64,000 bases of DNA from Vulcanimicrobiota bacterium. GTDB taxonomy: Bacteria > Vulcanimicrobiota > Vulcanimicrobiia > Eremiobacterales > Eremiobacteraceae. Below are positions 48,133 through 54,262 of this stretch, piece by piece. The translations under genes and the position numbers were made by a program. The stretch is from contig JAFAKE010000068.1 in NCBI GenBank assembly GCA_019235715.1, positions 62,001 through 126,000 of the forward strand, in the 5' to 3' direction. The notes under the pieces were generated by a model. The model saw only the letters and a program-made list of their open reading frames with translations. It did not search any database and had not been told where the DNA came from. Positions within the stretch are counted from its first letter, which is position 1. Every line of letters starts with the position of its first letter.

Positions 48133-49381
48133 GACACCGCGCGCCGCCGCCAAGGGGCCGCTCGATTCAGCCGCGCATCTCGCGGTGCTCGACGGCTTGC
48201 GCGGCATCGCGATCTTCGTCGTGCTGTGGTATCACGTGTGGGAGTGGAACTGGCTCGCCGCAGAGTTCCACGCGTTCGGCCGCACGATCAGCTTGCAGTT
48301 CATCGCCGAGACCGGGTTCACGGGCGTCGACTTGTTCTTCTTCATCAGCGGATTCGTGCTGTTCTATCCCTACGCTCGCGCGCTGTTCGAGGGAGCGCCC
48401 CTGCAGACGGTCGCCCATTACGCCTACCGCCGCTTCATCAAGATCGTTCCATCGTACTATCTGCAGCTGCTGATCCTGACGCCGTGGATCGTCGCCGCGT
48501 TTTCCGGCGCGACGCTGCTCAAGGTGTACGTGACGCACCTGCTGTTCATCCACAACTGGTTTCGCGACACGTTCGGGTCGGTCAACGGCGTGTTGTGGAC
48601 GCTGGCGGTCGAAGTGCAATTCTATGTCATCTTCCCGCTGCTATGCTGGGCGTTTCGCCGCCGCCCGTTCCTGACGTTCGCCGCCATACTGGTCATCGCC
48701 AACGGCTATCGCATTCTGCGCGGCCATTGCTGCCTCGGCGACTACGTCGTCATGACGCAGATGCCCGCGTTCTTAGATCTTTTCGCGTCAGGCATGCTCG
48801 CGGCATGGCTTTTCGTGTGGCTGCGCACGCACGTAGCCGGCTTGGCGCGTTGGCAACACTGGCTCACCGTCGTCGCGGTTGCCGGTTTCGTCTGCTACGG
48901 CGTGCTGCTTTACTCGCAGTTCAAACTGCGCGTCGTGCCCAACTGGCAATACGTGTGGGCGAATGGCCACATGACGCTGCTCGGCGCGACGTTCATCGTC
49001 TTGACCGTCGCGTCGTGTCTGGCAGCTTCATGGTGGCGCGCGTTGCTCGCGAATCGTCTGCTCGTCTTCTTATCGGTGATCTCCTACAATCTTTACCTGT
49101 GGCACCAGCTGATCGCGACGTTCATCGCGCGCCACGCGCTGCCGTTTCCGCGCACCGCGGATTTTGCAAGCGATCGAGTGTGGCAATGGACGTACCTCGC
49201 CGAAACGGTCGCGATCTCGATCGCGGTGGCTTCATTGATCACATACGCGTTCGAGCGCCCGCTGCTCAAGCGCGGCTTCAAAGCGGTGACCGATCTGTTC
49301 TCGCGGCGCTGGCCGCCGGCGCCGGCGAGAGCCAATGGCAGGCCGTCTCCGGTCGCCGATAGTCCGCAGACGCGCGCATGA
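48125..49381 (+). CDS. acyltransferase family 3 membrane protein (tandem paralogue)
   Basis: A 418-residue paralogue of the preceding gene with the same architecture: HLAVLDGLRGIAIFVVLWYHVWEWNW, GVDLFFFISGFVLFYPYARALFEGAPLQTVAHYAYRRFIKIVPSYYLQ and FLSVISYNLYLWHQLIA. The two proteins align along their length but differ widely, so the duplication is old. Both keep the N-terminal catalytic His, so both are likely active, perhaps on different positions or acyl donors. It starts 8 bases before the end of the first copy and ends with an ATGA overlap to a VOC-family gene. Confidence 0.9.
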   Translation: MVETPRAAAKGPLDSAAHLAVLDGLRGIAIFVVLWYHVWEWNWLAAEFHAFGRTISLQFIAETGFTGVDLFFFISGFVLFYPYARALFEGAPLQTVAHYAYRRFIKIVPSYYLQLLILTPWIVAAFSGATLLKVYVTHLLFIHNWFRDTFGSVNGVLWTLAVEVQFYVIFPLLCWAFRRRPFLTFAAILVIANGYRILRGHCCLGDYVVMTQMPAFLDLFASGMLAAWLFVWLRTHVAGLARWQHWLTVVAVAGFVCYGVLLYSQFKLRVVPNWQYVWANGHMTLLGATFIVLTVASCLAASWWRALLANRLLVFLSVISYNLYLWHQLIATFIARHALPFPRTADFASDRVWQWTYLAETVAISIAVASLITYAFERPLLKRGFKAVTDLFSRRWPPAPARANGRPSPVADSPQTRA

Positions 49382-49758
49382 TCCGGTATCCGTTCGATCA
49401 CGTCGACCACCGCGTGCGCAGCATCGAGCGCGTCCGCCCGTTTTACGACGCGCTCATGCCCGCGCTCGGCTACACGCACGTCGACAATTGCGGCAGCGCC
49501 CGCGAGTACTATTGCGAAGACGACGCCAACCAGTTCTTCGGTTTGCACGAGCGCGCGCATCATACGCCAAGCGAAACGCGCATCGCGTTCGCGGCGCCGA
49601 GTCGTGCCGACGTCGATCGCATCGGTGCGTTGCTAGCCGAGATCGGCGCGCGCGCGATCGAGGGCCCGCAGGACTGCCCCGACTATATCCAGCCCTACTA
49701 CGCCGTTTTCTTCGAAGATCCCGACGGGAACAAGCTTGAGGTCTGCTGCCGGCGCTGA
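49378..49758 (+). CDS. VOC/glyoxalase superfamily protein
   Basis: A 126-residue single-domain vicinal-oxygen-chelate protein. FDHVDHRVRSIERVRPFYDALMPALGYTHVDN is the first half-module with the metal His, HHTPSETRIAFAAPSRADVDRIGALLAEIGARAIEGPQDCPDYIQPYYAVFFEDPDGNKLEVCCR the second with the C-terminal Glu ligand. It resembles lactoylglutathione lyase-like or dioxygenase-like family members without a defined substrate. It overlaps the acyltransferase stop by 4 bases and is the last gene of that operon. The M-box transcription unit begins about 130 bases later. Confidence 0.9.
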   Translation: MIRYPFDHVDHRVRSIERVRPFYDALMPALGYTHVDNCGSAREYYCEDDANQFFGLHERAHHTPSETRIAFAAPSRADVDRIGALLAEIGARAIEGPQDCPDYIQPYYAVFFEDPDGNKLEVCCRR

Positions 49759-49890
49759 CCTCCAGACCGGGGGTTGACTTTGCGCCGAACACGAGACGCT
49801 GATCTTCGATCTTCCCGACGACGTGAAGCCCGCATTCAACCTGCGCTACGACTAACACCGGATAACCGATCGGCGCATCCGAAAGATAGG

Positions 49891-49920
49891 TTGACACCAG
49901 CCCTAGATGCCGGGTATTAT
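49891..49920 (+). promoter_or_regulatory. promoter of the M-box transcript
   Basis: Consensus TTGACA (49891-49896) and TATTAT (49915-49920) separated by 18 bases. The predicted start site is a few bases before the riboswitch P1 stem. Confidence 0.75.
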
Positions 49921-49930
49921 CGGGCAGTAG

Positions 49931-50091
49931 ATTCCTCGTTAGGTGAGGCGTCTGCACAAAGATAGGCCGCTACCCGGAAAGGTCGAGAGACCCCAATGGG
50001 TGACCAGGCATCGCCGAACCAAGGCGGTACCTAACGCGGCTAGCCGAACCGGCTTCATGTTGTGCAGTGCCAAAACTCGACGCATGAGGAA
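49931..50091 (+). ncRNA. M-box (ykoK leader) magnesium riboswitch
   Basis: The sequence follows the M-box consensus: TCGTTAGGTGAGGC, AGATAGGCCGCTACCCGGAAA, GACCCCAATGGGTGACCAGG, ATCGCCGAACCAAGGCGG, ACCTAACG and CGGCTTCATGTTGTGCAGTGCC. The outer stem is TTCCTC (49932-49937) with GAGGAA (50086-50091). Known M-boxes bind Mg2+ and switch off genes for Mg2+ uptake when it is plentiful. A second element with a T-run follows, and ACTCGAC (50075-50081) can pair with GTCGAGT (50129-50135) as an antiterminator. The regulated genes here are a 39-codon ORF and a large exported protein rather than a known Mg2+ transporter. Confidence 0.88.
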
Positions 50092-50092
50092 G

Positions 50093-50114
50093 CCGCTGAC
50101 CCTAGGGTCAGCGG
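50093..50114 (+). other. perfect 10-bp hairpin between M-box and terminator
   Basis: CCGCTGACCC-TA-GGGTCAGCGG. It has no T-run; it may set the spacing or timing between aptamer and terminator. Confidence 0.5.
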
Positions 50115-50124
50115 AAACCGCATG

Positions 50125-50163
50125 GACTGTCGAGTGCGAGGAGCGCGACAGTCTTTTTGATTT
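50125..50163 (+). terminator. M-box expression-platform terminator
   Basis: GACTGTCG (50125-50132) pairs with CGACAGTC (50146-50153), followed by TTTTTGATTTT. Its left arm overlaps the segment that can pair with the aptamer 3' end, so the two structures exclude each other. Confidence 0.75.
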
Positions 50164-50318
50164 TGTCCAAGCCTTATCGGCGCCGCTGATAAGCCGAAAA
50201 GGGGGTGATCGGACCGTGGACGGCTGTGAAAATATCCGCCATTTATTTTTTCCCGCATCGGGGGGCGGCCTCGCCTGCCGCCGCGGGAACAACTACTGAC
50301 GAAACGGAGACGCGTGCA
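50164..50318 (+). other. second leader segment downstream of the M-box terminator
   Basis: About 155 bases without a family-like ORF. It holds CTTATC-N9-GATAAG (hairpin), an AT-rich CCATTTATTTTTT stretch and a GC-rich hairpin built on GGCGGC/GCCGCC. I do not recognise a known riboswitch; it may control translation of the following small ORF. Confidence 0.4.
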
Positions 50319-50438
50319 ATGACGAACTTCATCATCATTCTTCGCCGCACGGGCACCGCAGTGCTCGGCATCTTCGACGCGCTGTGCGATCGTTATGAAC
50401 GCAGCCAAGCGTGGTCGGACAAGCTCTTCCTACGCTGA
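50319..50438 (+). CDS. 39-residue ORF, possible leader peptide
   Basis: Starts with ATG after ACGGAGACG and encodes MTNFIIILRRTGTAVLGIFDALCDRYERSQAWSDKLFLR in short form: a hydrophobic N-terminus and a charged C-terminal half. The start MTNFIIIL is reminiscent of the tiny membrane peptide at 56936 (MTTFIIVLL), but the C-terminus lacks GHLKL. It lies downstream of the M-box terminator and ends 20 bases before the best start of the exported protein, so it could be a leader peptide or a small membrane protein made when Mg2+ is low. The longer ORF in the track begins in untranslated leader. Confidence 0.5.
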   Translation: MTNFIIILRRTGTAVLGIFDALCDRYERSQAWSDKLFLR

Positions 50439-50458
50439 GCGCAGACCGGCCCTATCCG

Positions 50459-52456
50459 ATGCGACATGGCTATGGGTATGACCATAAGAACGACGTGCGC
50501 ATGGGCCGCCCTGCGTTCATAGGCCTCGTCTTCATGTTCGCCGGTACGCTAGTAACGTACGGCACGCTTGGCGCACGCATCGCTCTCGCATCGCCGTCGC
50601 CCGATGCGTCGTTCGCGCCGACACCGGGTGCAACGCCATCAGTAGCGGCAACTGCGACGCCGTCGCCCGCGCCGCCAAATGGTTTGCGTTATTCGGGCGA
50701 CGCGTTCGTATCGTTCGCCGATCACGCGCAATCCGGACCGGGTCTCACCCCACCCGAGGGACCCGCGTTCGCCGCTGGTTCGCCGCTCTCGCCGATGACG
50801 CCGTACGACGTCTTCTCGAGCGCGCCGGATTCGCCGGGCATCGCCGGCGTTGGCCAGTTCGATCTGCGCGCCGATTATTCGAGCCCGGCCTTGAAGGCGT
50901 CGGCGACGATCGGCGCGGCATACGCCACCGGCAGTATTCAGAACGCGGCGTACTGGGGCGCAAACTTGCTCCCCGCGCTCAATCCTCATCTCGGTTCGAC
51001 TGCCTTGCCATACCAGATCGCATTCACGACGCATGCGGGTCAAGATGATGGAAGTGCTGCCCGCGTCTCGCTGCTCTCTGGTTCGCTCGGAACGCACGAC
51101 GGCGTGCTGAACGTGCGGGGCGGCTGGTTCGACCTCGTACAATCCGATGCGTTCGTCTTCGCGCCGCCGCCGCTGACGAACGTCACGCCGAACATCGGTC
51201 TGCAGCCCGCTGAGTCGTTGGGCACCGGTCCGCCGGCACTCGAGGTGTGGCCGGCCGCACCGCCGGGTTTGCCGCTCGACGGAGCCGATCTCGTCGGGCA
51301 CACGGGCGTCGCGACGCTGGAGGTCTCCAACGCATCGTTGCCGGCATTGCCCGGCACGTCGGCGCGTCTGACGCTAGGCTCGCTCGTGCTCGATCACGGT
51401 GAAGGAACGCGCTGGTCGGCGGATTTCTTGCACGTCAGCACGGGAGGCGCGACGCTGTCGACAACGACGATGTTCGGCGCAGGAGCGATGACGAAGCCGG
51501 GGCCGCAGGGCCCGCTTCCAATGAGTCAGCTTGGCGGACAGCAGCAGACGGTCGCCGGTTTGCGCGGCGCGTTCCACGCCGGCCGGCGCGTAGACGCAGT
51601 CGTCGAGATCGGACAAGCGTGGTACAACGCGCAAGACGTGCTAGAGCCGGGCACGCAAAAGCCGGGTGGCTTCTATCATGCAGGTGCTTCCGACTCGTTC
51701 GGGCGCGCGAAGATCGGGCTCGATCTCTATCGGTTCGAAGCGCGCTATGCGTCAGCGATCCTGCCCTACGGCGCGCCCGAGAACGTATGGAGCGTCGCCT
51801 GGTCGTGGCCGGGCGTGTGGCTCAAATCGAACTATCAGCTCGCGAACAACACCACGATCGGTTCAAACCGGCAAGGCTATCGCATCTCATACGCGCTGGA
51901 CCACGGTGCGATCGACATCCATGCCGCCTACGCTCAATACTGGCAGATCGACCCCGCTGTGCTGAGCACCGTCAACCAAGTCGGTTTTGTCGAAGGCTTC
52001 TTTCTGCCGCAAGACGATGGAGCGGGCACGTCGGGCGTCATGCACCAGTACGCGCTCTGGACCGCATGGCATCCGCGCGTCGGCGATCTGATCATCGATT
52101 ACGTCAATGATACCGAGCATCGCGATTTTCTGCCGGGCCACCCGCAAGACGCGGTGTCGTATCAAGCGCCCCAAGTCGTCTTCACGTTCGCGCACGCTTT
52201 CGGCAAGCGCGCCATCGCCGACGCCGGATTTGGGAATTATGCGATGCGCGGCTCGTGGGCGTTCGGCGCACTGACGAACGTCGATTACCAGCAGAGCACA
52301 TTCTTTGCCGGTGCGCAGTACGCTGAAACGCAGCACGCGTTCGTGCTCGTGCAGTACCGCCTTTCAAATTTCACCGGGTTGCCATCGCAGCCGGGCGGTC
52401 CGTCTCCGGATTTCAGCGGCGGCGTCTTTGTGCTGGAGCAGCGCTATCACATCTGA
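50459..52456 (+). CDS. large exported beta-rich protein, putative outer membrane channel under M-box control
   Basis: About 665 residues from the ATG at 50459. A signal peptide (FIGLVFMFAGTLVTYGTLGARIALA) is followed by a Ser/Thr/Pro/Ala linker and a long strand-rich region with repeated aromatic alternation (FDLRADYSSPALKASATIGAAYATG, RAKIGLDLYRFEARYASAIL, GYRISYALDHGAIDIHAAYAQYW, TFFAGAQYAETQHAFVLVQYRLSNF) that ends in GGVFVLEQRYHI. This suggests an outer-membrane beta-barrel, but I recognise no named family. No strong ribosome-binding site is seen; GTG at 50411 and ATG at 50501 are alternatives. Placement behind an M-box suggests a role in Mg2+ entry across the outer membrane (inference). 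Confidence 0.72.
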   Translation: MRHGYGYDHKNDVRMGRPAFIGLVFMFAGTLVTYGTLGARIALASPSPDASFAPTPGATPSVAATATPSPAPPNGLRYSGDAFVSFADHAQSGPGLTPPEGPAFAAGSPLSPMTPYDVFSSAPDSPGIAGVGQFDLRADYSSPALKASATIGAAYATGSIQNAAYWGANLLPALNPHLGSTALPYQIAFTTHAGQDDGSAARVSLLSGSLGTHDGVLNVRGGWFDLVQSDAFVFAPPPLTNVTPNIGLQPAESLGTGPPALEVWPAAPPGLPLDGADLVGHTGVATLEVSNASLPALPGTSARLTLGSLVLDHGEGTRWSADFLHVSTGGATLSTTTMFGAGAMTKPGPQGPLPMSQLGGQQQTVAGLRGAFHAGRRVDAVVEIGQAWYNAQDVLEPGTQKPGGFYHAGASDSFGRAKIGLDLYRFEARYASAILPYGAPENVWSVAWSWPGVWLKSNYQLANNTTIGSNRQGYRISYALDHGAIDIHAAYAQYWQIDPAVLSTVNQVGFVEGFFLPQDDGAGTSGVMHQYALWTAWHPRVGDLIIDYVNDTEHRDFLPGHPQDAVSYQAPQVVFTFAHAFGKRAIADAGFGNYAMRGSWAFGALTNVDYQQSTFFAGAQYAETQHAFVLVQYRLSNFTGLPSQPGGPSPDFSGGVFVLEQRYHI

Positions 52457-52459
52457 AGT

Positions 52460-53200
52460 TCACTTGCAGGCGTTGGCGGCGTTCGACCACTCCAGCTGGA
52501 CGGTGTATGCGCCCACCTTCTTCGTCTGCCACGCGCAGATGTCGCCGATCTCGCCGTTCGCATCGTCGTACCATCCCTGGCCGGGGACCGGATCGGTCAC
52601 TGCTTCGCACAACTCGTGCGACGAGGTGATGGTCAGCGCGTCGAACTCGCTCGCGCCCCCGAGACATCCCTGGCAATCCGGATATGGCTCGACCGCATAG
52701 AACGTCGCTTCGTTGATCGCATCGTGATAGCCGCAGAACGCCTGGCACGACGCCTGGCCGCTCATCGTCACGGTGACGCCGCTGGGCAGATAGATGAAGT
52801 ACAGCGAATTCTTGCCGGCGGCGGGAACGCTGCCCGCCTTGAGCTGCGCGTCGAGGAACGATCTGATCGCGGTATCGTCGACCGTCGTCGCGGGCGACTG
52901 AGCGACCGTCAGCGTCGCGACGCGCGAGCCGTGGCCGATCTTCATGCCGGCCACATCGTATTCGGCCAACTGATCGATGAGCGCGCTCGTGAGGATATAA
53001 TCGAAGAACGCGTTGAGCTCACTTGCCGTGGTGCTCTGCGGCGCCTGCTTCCACCACGCTCCCCAGAAAATCGTTGTCACTTCGACTGCGGTGAGCAGCG
53101 CGCCGCCCCGATAGGTCAGCTGCGGCGTTGTCGGCGGCGCGGCGCCGGCAAGACGCATCGGCACGATGCGGATGATGTCGATCGGTTGGCGTCTGCTCAT
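52460..53200 (-). CDS. uncharacterised protein with SHELCEAVTDP metallopeptidase-like motif
   Basis: A 246-residue protein of no firmly recognised family. ALTITSSHELCEAVTDPVPGQGWYDDANGEIGDICAW resembles the conserved C-terminal block of phosphate-induced/EXORDIUM-like and related bacterial proteins, in which SHE..EA.TDP and a GW..E..D segment probably bind a metal. The middle contains several cysteines (CQAFCGYHD, CQGCLGG), perhaps disulfides, so an exported product is plausible although no clean signal peptide is visible. FWGAWWKQAP near residue 45 is also typical of this group. It converges with the M-box-controlled gene, 3 bases apart. Confidence 0.65.
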   Translation of the reverse strand: MSRRQPIDIIRIVPMRLAGAAPPTTPQLTYRGGALLTAVEVTTIFWGAWWKQAPQSTTASELNAFFDYILTSALIDQLAEYDVAGMKIGHGSRVATLTVAQSPATTVDDTAIRSFLDAQLKAGSVPAAGKNSLYFIYLPSGVTVTMSGQASCQAFCGYHDAINEATFYAVEPYPDCQGCLGGASEFDALTITSSHELCEAVTDPVPGQGWYDDANGEIGDICAWQTKKVGAYTVQLEWSNAANACK

Positions 53201-53329
53201 AGAGCGGACGAGCTTCGGCTGCGACGCGCGCGTGCCTGCGTGCGGTTTTCAGGAAAAAGTGTGACGGTTCGATGCGTTTCGAAGCGGGTAGAATGAATGA
53301 CACGGTCGCGATTTGGGGGAGGGAAGATC

Positions 53330-53398
53330 GTGGATGCGTTGATCATCGTGTTGCTGGTGCTGATTCTTCTAGCAGTGACCGGCCATCTGAAACTCTAG
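53330..53398 (+). CDS. tiny membrane peptide, GHLKL family copy 1 (22 aa)
   Basis: Not in the ORF track. GTG start after GGGGGAGGG (7-base spacing). The product MDALIIVLLVLILLAVTGHLKL is one hydrophobic helix of about 15 residues with a short C-terminal GHLKL tail. Three other ORFs in this window end in the same V(S/T)GHL(K/T)L tail and have the same length but use different synonymous codons, which supports a real gene under protein-level selection. A TAGAAT -10-like element lies at 53289-53294 and a terminator-like hairpin follows at 53437. Function unknown; it should insert in the cytoplasmic membrane. Confidence 0.7.
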   Translation: MDALIIVLLVLILLAVTGHLKL

Positions 53399-53436
53399 CC
53401 CGCAAAGATTGCGCGCGCATGCGCGCTGACGAAGAG

Positions 53437-53471
53437 CGCGTCACAGCTACGGCAGTGGCGCGTTTCTCTTT
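53437..53471 (+). terminator. probable terminator after GHLKL copy 1
   Basis: CGCG-T-CAC pairs with GTG-G-CGCG (8 bp with one wobble, 10-base loop), followed by TTTCTCTTT. It lies between copy 1 and copy 2, suggesting separate transcripts. Confidence 0.5.
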
Positions 53472-53528
53472 ATGCTTTTGTGGGTATATGTATAACACCG
53501 AATCAATATTGAAGGAGAGTGACAGCAA

Positions 53529-53597
53529 GTGCTGACAGCGATCCTCGTAATCGTCGCCCTTATCTTCTTGATAGTCAGTGGACACCTGAAGCTCTAG
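53529..53597 (+). CDS. tiny membrane peptide, GHLKL family copy 2 (22 aa)
   Basis: Not in the ORF track. GTG start 10 bases after AAGGAGAG. The product MLTAILVIVALIFLIVSGHLKL has the same length and C-terminus as copy 1. An in-frame TGA lies just upstream, so no longer product is possible. An AT-rich region with TATAAC (53491-53496) may be its -10. A strong intrinsic terminator follows 31 bases after the stop, making this a compact single-gene unit. Confidence 0.7.
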   Translation: MLTAILVIVALIFLIVSGHLKL

Positions 53598-53628
53598 GGG
53601 AACCGGCGAAACCGAAACCTCGAAACGA

Positions 53629-53668
53629 GCCTGCGGGCGGTGCACACGCGCCGCCCGCGGGCTTTTGC
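53629..53668 (+). terminator. intrinsic terminator after GHLKL copy 2
   Basis: GCCTGCGGGCGG pairs with CCGCCCGCGGGC (12 bp, one wobble) around a 10-base loop, followed by TTTT. Confidence 0.75.
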
Positions 53669-53679
53669 GCATACGCCCA

Positions 53680-54216
53680 TCAGGCTGTCGACCTCTGTGG
53701 CGGCGTCCACGACACGCGCTGGGCCTCATATCGTCTCAGATCGGGCAAGTGATAGTACGTTGCAAGTCCGGTGAAGCGCATGCCCGCTTTTTCGACGACG
53801 CGGCACGAGCCGACGTTCCCGGGCATGACGATCGCGATGACATCGTCGAGTCCGACCGACCGAAACGCGTGGTCGAGCACGGCGATCGCAGCTTCGGTTC
53901 CATACCCCTTGTTCCACGACGCCGTGTTGTAATGATAGGCGATCTCAATCTCGGGTCCTTTGCCCTCTGCGGGAAAAAGACCGCACTGGCCGATGAACGC
54001 GCCGGTCTCCTTCAGCTCGACGCTCCACAGCGTGTAGCCGCGCTCCTCTTCCATCTTACGGCGCCGCTCGAGCACGCCCGTGTAACTGTCCAACGTCATA
54101 TCGGGACCGGCCGGCAGAAAGCGCTTCACTTGCGGGTCGTTGATCATCGCGAGCCACGCTTGCGCGTCGCGCGGCTCCGACGTGCGGATCACTAAACGCG
54201 CTGTCTCGATGTGCAT
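53680..54216 (-). CDS. GNAT N-acetyltransferase (RimJ/RimL type)
   Basis: A 178-residue GNAT of the RimJ/RimL-like group. IETARLVIRTSEPRDAQAWLAMINDPQV is the standard N-terminus, GAFIGQCGLFPAEGKGPEIEIAYHYNTASWNKGYGTEAAIAVLDHAF contains the acetyl-CoA loop (WNKGYGTEA), and MPGNVGSCRVVEKAGMRFTGLA is the C-terminal motif. The start is the ATG at 54214-54216; the upstream ORF runs through spacer and comEC. It probably acetylates protein N-termini or small amines. It follows comEC at 46 bases on the same strand. Confidence 0.88.
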   Translation of the reverse strand: MHIETARLVIRTSEPRDAQAWLAMINDPQVKRFLPAGPDMTLDSYTGVLERRRKMEEERGYTLWSVELKETGAFIGQCGLFPAEGKGPEIEIAYHYNTASWNKGYGTEAAIAVLDHAFRSVGLDDVIAIVMPGNVGSCRVVEKAGMRFTGLATYYHLPDLRRYEAQRVSWTPPQRSTA

Positions 54217-54262
54217 GCAGGTGGGCCGCGTTTGCACGAAAGCCCTCCAAAACCTCGTCGGC

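Noticed and set aside
53413-53426. Perfect 14-base palindrome GCGCGCATGCGCGC as an operator or recombination site
   Set aside because: Alternating GC runs of this kind arise easily at this base composition; no second copy or promoter context supports it.
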